A DNA stretch of 30,413 bases from Syntrophomonas sp. UBA4911. Its GTDB lineage: Bacteria; Bacillota; Syntrophomonadia; Syntrophomonadales; Syntrophomonadaceae. The translations under genes and the position numbers were made by a program. Numbering within the stretch: position 1 is the first letter of the stretch; each line of letters starts with the position of its first letter. Positions 23,672 through 30,413 of this stretch are shown piece by piece. Under the pieces are notes generated by a model. That model saw only the letters and a list, made by a program, of their open reading frames with translations, made no database searches and was not told the DNA's origin. The stretch is taken from positions 17,917-48,329 of the forward strand of contig DHCD01000047.1 in assembly GCA_002398105.1 (NCBI GenBank), in the 5' to 3' direction.

Positions 23672-24601
23672 GTGGCAGGAATATTGATTTTCAGCGAAAC
23701 TACCGTTTTGGCACTGGAGCTGCTTACGGCCGCCGACATTATAGCCGCGGACAGATCTATGGTAAAAGCCGTTTCCATTAACGACCATGAGCAAGCTGCG
23801 GAAATAGCCGCTAAAGGGGTGGATGCCCTGGCAATCAGCGATCCCGGTTTAAATCTGGCGGACACGGCCGCGGTGGCTTCAGCGCTCCGACAAGCGGCCG
23901 GACAAAGTGAAGCCGGCATAATACTGCTGGCTTCCAACCGTAAAGGAAAAGAACTGGCAGGTAGGTTGGCCCAGATTTGGGATGCCGGCTGTCTCAGCGA
24001 TGTTAAAGCCATAACCTGTGAAAACGGTATGGTTTTGTGTGAAAGAAACGTGTTGGGAGGAGCCGCCGTCGCCCTTCAGCGCATTACCGCGGATAAACAG
24101 GTCATAGCTGTCTCCCCGCGGGCCTTGCCTGTTTCCGCCGGTTATGGGGAAGGCAAAGTAGTCAAATTTAAAGCAGATATTAAGCCTTCATTACGACTTG
24201 TGGAAACCCGGGCAAAAGCCGGGGATAGTGTGAAAATTGAAGAAGCGGAGATCATTTTGGTGGTTGGGCAGGGAGTCGAAAATATTGATGATCTGCCTGT
24301 AATAAGTGCAATTGCCAATGCGCTGGGGGGGGAGGTAGCCTGTTCAAAGCCTGTAGCCACCGATAAGAAGTGGCTCAGTGAAGAAAGAATCGTCGGTTTG
24401 TCAGGTAAGATATGCAAGCCCCAGCTGGCTATTATACTGGGAGTGTCCGGGCAGGTGCAGTTTACCGTGGGGATTCGTGATTCCCACACTATAGTTTCAA
24501 TCAATAACGATGAAAAAGCATTTATGAACCAGATGGCGGATTATATTCTGATAGCCGATCTTAAAGAAGTAATTCCCGAGCTTAAAAAGAAATTATCTTA
24601 A
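23672..24601 (+). CDS. fixB: FixB-like electron transfer flavoprotein alpha subunit
   Basis: A 309-residue EtfA-family protein with the conserved C-terminal FAD domain: VACSKPVATDKKW, VGLSGKICKPQL, LGVSGQVQFTVG and ISINND-like VSINND. The stretch ACSKPVATDKKWLSEERIVG is near that of FixB of carnitine systems. It starts with GTG 23672 behind GGGGAGGT. It is the last gene of the operon, 30 nt before a strong terminator. Confidence 0.93.
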   Translation: MAGILIFSETTVLALELLTAADIIAADRSMVKAVSINDHEQAAEIAAKGVDALAISDPGLNLADTAAVASALRQAAGQSEAGIILLASNRKGKELAGRLAQIWDAGCLSDVKAITCENGMVLCERNVLGGAAVALQRITADKQVIAVSPRALPVSAGYGEGKVVKFKADIKPSLRLVETRAKAGDSVKIEEAEIILVVGQGVENIDDLPVISAIANALGGEVACSKPVATDKKWLSEERIVGLSGKICKPQLAIILGVSGQVQFTVGIRDSHTIVSINNDEKAFMNQMADYILIADLKEVIPELKKKLS

Positions 24602-24631
24602 TGACCCAGCTTCCGATAAATACTTTATTTA

Positions 24632-24657
24632 CCCGCCCGCTTTGCGGGCGGGATTTT
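24632..24657 (+). terminator. GC-rich terminator of the fix operon
   Basis: CCCGCCCGC (24632-24640), TTT loop, GCGGGCGGG (24644-24652), then ATTTTC. A perfect 9-bp stem that also lies at the 3' end of the convergent small gene on the minus strand and could serve both. Confidence 0.88.
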
Positions 24658-24674
24658 CAATTCCTTAGTTCCCG

Positions 24675-24956
24675 TCAAGCTCTTGCCTCTCGTTTCAGCT
24701 TAATCGTAACTAAATTCTCTGCATCAGGGCATTGGGCCACAATCGTATCACCATCCCACCAGGGTAAATTTCCCCCAAACTGAAAGGTCATTAAAGTGGG
24801 AAAAAGATCATGATAGAAAAAACCACACAAACCACCGGAATGGTAGCAGCTGATTGTAAATTGCTCTCCCACTGTGTGGGCCGCGTTGCAAACCCCCTTC
24901 ACACTCTCAATTGTGGCCACTATCTTAAAGCCTAGTTCTGGATTTGCCGCCATCAT
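24675..24956 (-). CDS. TIGR04076-type small conserved protein
   Basis: A 93-residue protein with the pattern I associate with TIGR04076: a KIVATIES start, G-V-C within VKGVCNAAHTVG, SGGLCGFFYHDLFP, FGGNLPWWDG and a final CPDAENLVTIKL. Function is unknown. The start is the ATG at 24956 (or the next at 24953), because AGAGGAGA lies immediately upstream; the longer frame from 24971 would include that ribosome site. It stands alone and is convergent with fixB. Confidence 0.75.
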   Translation of the reverse strand: MMAANPELGFKIVATIESVKGVCNAAHTVGEQFTISCYHSGGLCGFFYHDLFPTLMTFQFGGNLPWWDGDTIVAQCPDAENLVTIKLKREARA

Positions 24957-25709
24957 ATACTCTCCTCTCATTAAATCGGGCTGCAGCTCGTCCGTTATCT
25001 GCAGCCTGCACTTTGCATATCGCCACTTTTTATACAGGCAGTATTGTAAGGGCAGTAGGAAATTACTAATATGCCAGGTATGACATATATAAAAACACGA
25101 TTACCGCCTATGGGCATATTGAATTGGTAAGACTGGATATAGGCGCAAATATCTTCGAAGCGGTGGAAAGGATCTTGAGGCCTTTTTAATAAATAAATAT
25201 ATATACATAATATCATATGATGACAAATGATAATATCAGTCTATACTTAAATTATGTAGCAGATAAATTTGATGTGAAAATTTTAACAATAATCAAGGAT
25301 ACCATTACCAATTTATACATGTTATGGTTTATATACAGATTAAAATTTCCAAGAGCGGGTTTTTCTCCTGAAGGTTCACCATATTTCTGTTTCTTCCGGT
25401 AGTTACTTGATCAAGTCTATTACCTCGGTCTTAACCGTGGATGCTTCCATATATAAATTTTAATTGCACAGCCGGGAATTACCCACCGAATGACGGTAGT
25501 GACTGGTCATAGGCAACTGGATCTATTTTGTTTGCCCATATGAATTATTGTCATAGCGGCAAATGATTACAGAAAACAGTGGCGGGTGTCTTGAGGCCTT
25601 TTTTAGTATACAAAAAATGAAGCTGTACTCAATTAATCAAGTGCTGAATTTGCGGTATCATTCGCTCCTGAAGCTGATGGATGCCTATCCTGTATAGGGG
25701 GGAAAAAGA
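24957..25709. other. AT-rich gene-poor stretch with a repeated motif and a possible gene remnant
   Basis: I find no credible gene in this stretch. TCTTGAGGCCTTTTT occurs twice in direct orientation (25173-25187 and 25589-25603), and the 60-70 nt before each copy are loosely similar (CATATTGAATT versus CATATGAATTATTG). In front of the first copy a 39-codon frame without start codon (25070-25189) ends in EAVERILRPF, which reads like the C-terminus of a lost protein. Base composition from about 25190 to 25330 is much more AT-rich than the genes. Either decayed DNA or a regulatory region for the following activator. Confidence 0.4.
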
Positions 25710-27128
25710 ATGGTTTCCGAACAATTGACTACGAAAAAATTCTGTTCCCGTGATGATTTGAAGCAGGTGATTATCAATTCCTATGATGCGATATGTGTTT
25801 TTGACGGAAAAGGCAACATAATCCTATGTAATCCGGCCACAGGAAAACTGCTGGATGAAAATCCCCAGGAATTAATCGGTAAAAACGTACGCCACTTACT
25901 GGAGAAGGGCCTTTATAGTCCCTCAATTGCCCTGGAAACGATTGAGAAACGCGGGGTAGTTACCGGGCTGATCAGAAACCGGCATGGCTCCAATATCATG
26001 TGTACCGGAACACCGATTTTTGATGAAGACGGTGAAGTCTCACTGGTTATTGTTAATTCACGCGACCAGGACATAGTCGATAAATACCTGGAAGCCCTGG
26101 ACAAAGAAAGCCAAAAAGCTGCGCGCTATAAAACAGCGGCTGAGTATTTAAATGAAAGGGAACCAGGATCCTTTTTTATTGTAGCCGAGAGTAAAAAAAT
26201 GAAAGAGGTAATTGATAACAGCGCCTATGTGGCTAAATCAGATAGTACGGTTATGCTGTTCGGCGAATCGGGCAGCGGCAAGGAAGTTGTGGCCAAGCAC
26301 ATACACCGCCATAGCCCCCGGGCCAGGGAGCCTTTTATTCCGGTCAACTGCGCGGCGATTCCGTCAGAGTTACTGGAATCGGAGTTTTTTGGCTATGTCG
26401 CAGGTGCTTTTACCGGAGCAAGCTCCAAGGGCAAACCAGGAATATTCGAAATTGCCCACAAAGGAACCCTGTTTCTTGACGAGATCGGAGATCTGCCTCT
26501 GACCATGCAATCCAAGCTCCTGCGGGTAATAGAAACCGGGCAGGTGCGGAGGCTGGGCAGTACCAGCGTATTCCAGACCGATGTACGGTTGATTGCTGCT
26601 ACCAATAGAGACCTGAAAGCCATGGTGGACCAGAAAACATTTCGCAGTGATTTATACTACCGCCTCAATGTCATTCCTATACATCTGCCGCCTTTGAGGG
26701 AACGGCCTGAAGATGTCATGGTCCTGGCGGAGAAGTTTTTGCAAGAGTTCAATCGTAAGTACGCCTTGAAGAAGAAGATTACCCCCCACGCCGTACACTC
26801 TCTTTTGGCTTACAACTGGCCCGGGAACGTCAGGGAGCTTAGAAATGTTATAGAGAGGCTGGTGGTGACTTCCCCGGGCGACTATCTGGAGTTTGGAAAT
26901 GACGCCCTATTGAGCAAAAAGGTTTCTTTCCCTGAGGAAGATTCTTCACCGACAGAGCCATCCCCGAACTATCATGGATCCTTAAAAAGTGTTTTAAAAA
27001 AAGTGGAAGAGGAGTATATCAATCAGGTTCTGGCTGAATGCAATGGCCGTGTTGGTGAAGCCGCTCAGCGTCTGGGCATTCACCGGACTATGCTTTACCG
27101 CAAGACCAGAGCCAGAACCCCGCTTTAG
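25710..27128 (+). CDS. Sigma-54-dependent transcriptional activator (PAS-AAA+-Fis HTH)
   Basis: A 472-residue enhancer-binding protein. One PAS domain lies at about 20-120 (SYDAICVFDGKGNIILCN). The AAA+ core has Walker A GESGSGKE (185-192), GAFTGA (232-237) and Walker B LFLDEIGD (254-261). The Fis-type HTH is at the C-terminus (GRVGEAAQRLGIHRTMLYR). It differs from the first activator by lacking a GAF domain. GGGGGGAAAAAG precedes ATG 25710. It is followed by a terminator and a -24/-12 promoter, so it most likely controls the thiolase/CaiB genes downstream. Confidence 0.93.
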   Translation: MVSEQLTTKKFCSRDDLKQVIINSYDAICVFDGKGNIILCNPATGKLLDENPQELIGKNVRHLLEKGLYSPSIALETIEKRGVVTGLIRNRHGSNIMCTGTPIFDEDGEVSLVIVNSRDQDIVDKYLEALDKESQKAARYKTAAEYLNEREPGSFFIVAESKKMKEVIDNSAYVAKSDSTVMLFGESGSGKEVVAKHIHRHSPRAREPFIPVNCAAIPSELLESEFFGYVAGAFTGASSKGKPGIFEIAHKGTLFLDEIGDLPLTMQSKLLRVIETGQVRRLGSTSVFQTDVRLIAATNRDLKAMVDQKTFRSDLYYRLNVIPIHLPPLRERPEDVMVLAEKFLQEFNRKYALKKKITPHAVHSLLAYNWPGNVRELRNVIERLVVTSPGDYLEFGNDALLSKKVSFPEEDSSPTEPSPNYHGSLKSVLKKVEEEYINQVLAECNGRVGEAAQRLGIHRTMLYRKTRARTPL

Positions 27129-27221
27129 GGCATGTAGTAATAACGCTACATGGTATCATAAATGCGACCATAATTGGTAGATTTATTGCAACCAAAATCC
27201 GGTCTGAATATGGCGAGCACT

Positions 27222-27264
27222 AAGCCCGTGTACGCAAATAGCAAGCGAACACGGGCTTTTCTTA
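27222..27264 (+). terminator. Terminator of the second sigma-54 activator gene
   Basis: AAGCCCGTGT (27222-27231) pairs with ACACGGGCTT (27249-27258), followed by TTCTT. A 10-bp stem with a 17-nt loop. Confidence 0.8.
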
Positions 27265-27277
27265 TTCTTCAAGTTAG

Positions 27278-27293
27278 TTGGCATATCTTTTGC
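27278..27293 (+). promoter_or_regulatory. Sigma-54 (-24/-12) promoter upstream of the thiolase-like gene
   Basis: TTGGCATATCTTTTGC fits the consensus, with GG at 27280-27281, GC at 27292-27293 and the required 10-nt gap. It lies just after the activator's terminator, repeating the regulator-terminator-promoter layout at 16409-16610. The leader to the thiolase is about 230 nt. Confidence 0.8.
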
Positions 27294-27429
27294 TTTGCTA
27301 TAGGCCAGGTGCACCCCATAAAACCATAAGAAAGGGGGGGTTTTATAGAGCGGCCGGAAAATTGCGGATGAATAAATGAAAAATTGATATTGACTACTGC
27401 GAAGATGGTGGACTAACAAAAACCCAATC

Positions 27430-27458
27430 TTGGTATTTTACTGATAGCTTGATATATT
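27430..27458 (+). promoter_or_regulatory. Possible second, sigma-A-type promoter of the thiolase-like gene
   Basis: TTGGTA (27430-27435) and TATATT (27453-27458) are 17 nt apart, with the start codon 74 nt downstream. It could give basal expression independent of sigma-54. Nothing else was seen in 27294-27429. Confidence 0.35.
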
Positions 27459-27531
27459 AAATTCATTTCATTTAGGGCACGCCTAAAGTTTTAATTCATT
27501 GTATGAAAAAAGAAAATTAGGAGGTTTTTAT

Positions 27532-28731
27532 ATGGCAAAGTACAACAATGTTTTTATTCCTTATGGAGGATATTATTCAACCCCATTCATTCGCTGGAAC
27601 GGAGCGTTGAAATCAGAAAACCCGGTTGTATTAGGTGCTGCCACAGCCAGGCGCTGGGTTTTAGAAAAGGATATTCCCTACAATGAATTTGATTTTATGT
27701 ATTATGGGCAGACAATATACTCTCAGAAGACATTTTTTGGACACGCTTATGCGGCTGCCGTCGTTATGAATCGTGAGAAAGAAATTCCCGCCATAGGCCT
27801 GAATCAGGTATGTACAACCTCGGTAACCAGCCTAGCCCTGGCAGCCAACGATGTGGAGTTAGGCAACTATTCAACATGCTTCTGCCTTTCCACTGACCGC
27901 ACATCCAGTCATTCTTATATAATTTCACCCAACCCGACCAAAGGCAATCTGGACATTGAAAACGTTGTTCTGGATAACTTTGACCTGGATCCATCCCCTG
28001 GCGCAGGCCTGAAGATGTATCGCACCGCCGAAGCGGTAGCTAAAGAAAGAGGCATCACCAAAGAGATGTGTGACGAAATAGTCTTCATGAGATATGAACA
28101 ATACAAAGATGCACTGAAAAACGATAGAGCATTCCAAAAACGTTACATGTTCCCGATTGAAATCAAACAAGGTAAAAAAATTGTAGTTGTTGACGAGGAT
28201 GCCGGAATCACCCCGACAACCTGGGAAGGCCTTCAAAAACTGAAACCCGTTGATGAAGGCGGAGTAGTAACCTATGGCGGCCAGACCCATCCTGCCGACG
28301 GCAACTGCGGAATTATAGTAACAACCAAGGAAAAAGCTGCTGCAATGAGCAAAGACAAAAATATTCCCGTACAGGTCCTGGGCTATGCATCAGTTCGTGT
28401 AGCTCCCGGACGTATGGCGGCTGCTCCTGCTCCTGCATTACAGGCAGGCTGTGATGCTGCTGGTGTAAAAGTCAGTGATCTCAGCCAGATTAAGACCCAC
28501 AACCCGTTTGCCGTAAATGATGCAAATTCTGAAATCGTACTTGGTCTTAAACGTGAGCTTATGAACAATTATGGATCTTCCATGGTTTATGGACATCCCC
28601 AGGGACCAACCGCAGGTAGAGCAATTTGCGAACTTATCGAAGCTCTGGCTGTACAGGGCGGCGGTATTGGCGCATTTACCGGATGTGCAGCCGGCGATAT
28701 AGCTGGTTCCATCGTAATAAAGGTGGGTTAA
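27532..28731 (+). CDS. Thiolase-family protein (acetyl-CoA acetyltransferase / lipid-transfer-like)
   Basis: A 399-residue thiolase-fold protein. The nucleophilic cysteine is C94 in NQVCTTSVTS. H323 lies in THNPFAVND, at the place of the NEAF motif of biosynthetic thiolases. H355 is in YGHPQGPTAGR, and C385 in TGCAAGD takes the place of the usual second catalytic cysteine. It should cleave or form a 3-ketoacyl-CoA. The HNPF variant departs from standard thiolase II and recalls the SCP2-type group, so the substrate may be unusual. ATG 27532 is 7 nt after AGGAGG; an upstream in-frame ATG lacks a ribosome site. Codon use appears less GC-rich than the neighbours, perhaps reflecting high expression or separate origin. 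Confidence 0.82.
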   Translation: MAKYNNVFIPYGGYYSTPFIRWNGALKSENPVVLGAATARRWVLEKDIPYNEFDFMYYGQTIYSQKTFFGHAYAAAVVMNREKEIPAIGLNQVCTTSVTSLALAANDVELGNYSTCFCLSTDRTSSHSYIISPNPTKGNLDIENVVLDNFDLDPSPGAGLKMYRTAEAVAKERGITKEMCDEIVFMRYEQYKDALKNDRAFQKRYMFPIEIKQGKKIVVVDEDAGITPTTWEGLQKLKPVDEGGVVTYGGQTHPADGNCGIIVTTKEKAAAMSKDKNIPVQVLGYASVRVAPGRMAAAPAPALQAGCDAAGVKVSDLSQIKTHNPFAVNDANSEIVLGLKRELMNNYGSSMVYGHPQGPTAGRAICELIEALAVQGGGIGAFTGCAAGDIAGSIVIKVG

Positions 28732-28910
28732 ACAGTAAAACAAAAGATATACTTCCAACGGGGCAAGTTATGTGAGCCCATCGTTTTAAAAGGTGACAGG
28801 CTTTGCCGCCGAGTTGTCCAAATTGAGTTGGCAGGCCTGTGCAGAGTGTGCAGGAGCGCTTATATTTCTAATACGTGGCCGTAACAAAAAAGTGGAGGAG
28901 AATAAATAAA

Positions 28911-28949
28911 ATGCATAAAAACTTGTTACATGAGGGAGGAGATGAATGA
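28911..28949 (+). CDS. Possible 12-residue leader peptide coupled to the CaiB-like gene
   Basis: MHKNLLHEGGDE is encoded from ATG 28911, which has a good ribosome site (GTGGAGGAG, 28892-28900). Its TGA (28947-28949) overlaps the start codon of the CaiB-like gene. The arrangement would couple translation of the two. The second ribosome site GGGAGGAG lies inside the small frame. It may also be chance. Confidence 0.35.
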   Translation: MHKNLLHEGGDE

Positions 28950-30259
28950 TGTCGGCAAAGTGGGCAGATTTAGTAAAAAAACAGGCGCCATATTTGATTC
29001 CTAAATTTGGGCCTTTGAGTGGAATGAGAATATTGCTGACCGGCAGTATCGTGGCCGCTCCCTTTGGCGCCCAATTGGCCGCCGACTTCGGAGCCGAAGT
29101 AATCCATGTGGAGATACCAGAGCTCGGCGACTCCTACCGCACCCAAATGCCGGCCATTAAAAGCGAGGACGGCACCAAGCAAATGGCGGCTGCCTTTTGT
29201 CAGAAGCGCAATGAATTAAGCCTGGCGCTTAATCTGAATATGAAGAAAAGCCCGGAGAGCTATGATATTTTCTGCGGGCTGATTAAACAGGCCGATATAT
29301 GGCTGGAGAACGTGGTCTGGCTGGATAAACTGGGGATTGATCCTAAGGAAATGCTCAGAATCAATCCTAAACTGGTTATCGTCCATGTCAGTGGTTTCGG
29401 CCGGCCCCAGTTCGGCGGCAATCCCGAAATATGCGACCGGCCTTCTTATGACCCCATCGGCCAATGCGAAGGCGGCCTGGCCAACATGGTAGGCTTCCCG
29501 GATGGCCCGCCGATTTACGGGAATCCCTTCCTCAACGACTATCTGACCTCGGTTTATGCCTGGGGAGCCATGATGGCCGGCTACATCAATGTTTTAAAAG
29601 GCGGCATGGGCCAGGAAATCGACATCGCTCAGGCAGAGGCCCAGGCCCGCAACCTGGACGACCACTGGGCATGCTATATGAACCTGGGAATTGAGAAAAG
29701 CCGCGTAGGTAACCGCGTACCCATCTTCCAGCCGGCCTCCATGCACAAATGTAAGGATGGCCGCTACGCCTTTATCGGTGCTTTCGGCAAGGCCGCTTAT
29801 GACCGTTGCCTGAGAGGATTGGGACTGGATCCCGATCTGCCGGAATGGGATTGGGAGGCCTGTGGCCGGTCAAAGGAGGCCGTCGACTCTCCCCGGGGCC
29901 AGGCTTTGTATGACTATCTGGAAAAATGGTTCAGCGAGCGTACCGCCCAGGAAGCCCAGGATTGGCTGTCACAACCCCAGTTCAAGACCCCGGTCGGCAT
30001 CGTAAAAGCCCCCAAAGATATGTACGCCGACCCGCACTGGCATTCCCGGGTGGACAATTTTGTCAGATACAAGGTTCCCGCCCTGGATGATAAGGAAGTG
30101 GAAGCGTTCGGCTTTGTACCCAAATTCATGGATACCCCCGGTAAAGTATGGCGCGGTTATCCCGAAGTCGGGTATGACACGGAGAAAATACTCGGCGGAC
30201 TTTTGGACTACTCCCCGGAAGAAATCGCAGCCATGCGGGGCAAAGGTGTTTTTGATTAA
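28949..30259 (+). CDS. Class III (CaiB/BaiF) CoA-transferase, CaiB-like
   Basis: A 436-residue CoA-transferase of family III. PKFGPLSGMRILLTGS near the N-terminus and the C-terminal PKFMDTPGKVWRGYPEVGYD strongly recall CaiB, the crotonobetainyl/gamma-butyrobetainyl-CoA:carnitine CoA-transferase. The catalytic aspartate, which forms an aspartyl-CoA anhydride in the family, is D197 in FLNDYLTS. The start may be ATG 28946 or 28949; 28949 gives better spacing to GGGAGGAG. It lies 217 nt after the thiolase-like gene and 41 nt before a 3-hydroxyacyl-CoA dehydrogenase. With FixABCX and a CaiA-sized dehydrogenase nearby, a carnitine-type substrate is possible, but other acids are equally so. Confidence 0.9.
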   Translation: MSAKWADLVKKQAPYLIPKFGPLSGMRILLTGSIVAAPFGAQLAADFGAEVIHVEIPELGDSYRTQMPAIKSEDGTKQMAAAFCQKRNELSLALNLNMKKSPESYDIFCGLIKQADIWLENVVWLDKLGIDPKEMLRINPKLVIVHVSGFGRPQFGGNPEICDRPSYDPIGQCEGGLANMVGFPDGPPIYGNPFLNDYLTSVYAWGAMMAGYINVLKGGMGQEIDIAQAEAQARNLDDHWACYMNLGIEKSRVGNRVPIFQPASMHKCKDGRYAFIGAFGKAAYDRCLRGLGLDPDLPEWDWEACGRSKEAVDSPRGQALYDYLEKWFSERTAQEAQDWLSQPQFKTPVGIVKAPKDMYADPHWHSRVDNFVRYKVPALDDKEVEAFGFVPKFMDTPGKVWRGYPEVGYDTEKILGGLLDYSPEEIAAMRGKGVFD

Positions 30260-30300
30260 TCAGGAAACTGCTTTATTAAAAATTGAACGGAGGTAATATC

Positions 30301-30413
30301 ATGGCAATCAGGACAATAGGCGTATTAGGCGCCGGTTCAATGGGTGTCGGTATAGTTCAGACCGCTGCCCAGGCTGGTTATGATGTAATTATATGCGATA
30401 TGGACATGGGCTT
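30301..30413 (+). CDS. 3-hydroxyacyl-CoA dehydrogenase, N-terminal part (cut by window end)
   Basis: The first 37 codons of an NAD-binding 3-hydroxyacyl-CoA dehydrogenase (short-chain HBD/PaaH-like). The Rossmann motif is GVLGAGSMGVGIVQTAAQAG, followed by the acidic end of beta-2 (ICDMD). ACGGAGG precedes ATG 30301. It would perform the third step of beta-oxidation and is probably co-transcribed with the CaiB-like gene. Confidence 0.88.
   Translation, partial: MAIRTIGVLGAGSMGVGIVQTAAQAGYDVIICDMDMG

Noticed and set aside
25217..25402. 61-codon frame in the AT-rich stretch
   Set aside because: No ribosome site, no family pattern, and AT-rich composition that makes chance frames likely.
28828..28842. 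Sigma-54-like site TTGGCAGGCCTGTGC before the CaiB-like gene
   Set aside because: The gap between GG and GC is 9 nt instead of the required 10.
1..30413. CRISPR arrays, tRNA or rRNA genes, prophage genes
   Set aside because: I saw no regularly spaced repeats, cloverleaf structures, rRNA motifs or phage-type genes in the window.

Overview
The window looks like a chromosomal segment of a strictly anaerobic, mid-GC Bacillota, most plausibly a clostridial syntroph or acetogen-like organism of the Syntrophomonas/Peptococcus type. This is inferred from strong AGGAGG ribosome sites, Ech hydrogenase, HydB-type NADH modules, FixABCX, sigma-54 control of acyl-CoA genes, and no sign of respiratory oxidases. 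I cannot name the species.

Region 1 (274-6101) is a three-gene redox operon: a NuoE/HydC-like [2Fe-2S] protein, a HydB-type NuoF flavoprotein with a C-terminal ferredoxin domain, and a 1169-residue chimera. The chimera joins a [2Fe-2S] domain, a GltD/NfnB-like FAD-NAD(P)H domain, ferredoxin domains and a truncated molybdopterin-oxidoreductase-like domain that has lost the formate dehydrogenase Cys/Sec site. A strong terminator ends the operon.

Region 2 (6222-11908) is a complete group 4 [NiFe] hydrogenase operon in canonical order echABCDEF. It is preceded by a 57-residue 2[4Fe-4S] ferredoxin gene. Its near-consensus promoter carries a perfect 14-bp palindrome in the spacer, followed by a leader of about 330 nt. 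Regions 1 and 2 together would connect NAD(P)H, ferredoxin, H2 and an ion gradient.

Region 3 (11915-12289) has no protein I believe in. It shows nested inverted repeats and long-range complementarity that fold it into a large structured RNA or a small mobile element. This is the least explained part of the window.

Region 4 (12293-14139) holds a CDGSH iron-sulfur protein and, convergent to it, an nfeD-slipin membrane pair.

Region 5 (14393-24652) is an acyl-CoA oxidation/reduction regulon: a sigma-54 activator, a textbook -24/-12 promoter, a CoA-transferase, two different acyl-CoA dehydrogenases and fixCXAB, ending in a GC-rich terminator. CoA-transferase activation, dehydrogenation and electron transfer through FixABCX form one unit.

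Region 6 (24675-30413) has a small TIGR04076-type gene on the minus strand, an AT-rich gene-poor stretch, a second PAS-containing sigma-54 activator, a second -24/-12 promoter, a thiolase-like gene, a CaiB-like class III CoA-transferase and the start of a 3-hydroxyacyl-CoA dehydrogenase cut by the window edge. CaiB plus FixABCX plus acyl-CoA dehydrogenase recalls carnitine/crotonobetaine metabolism, but short-chain fatty-acid beta-oxidation fits equally well.
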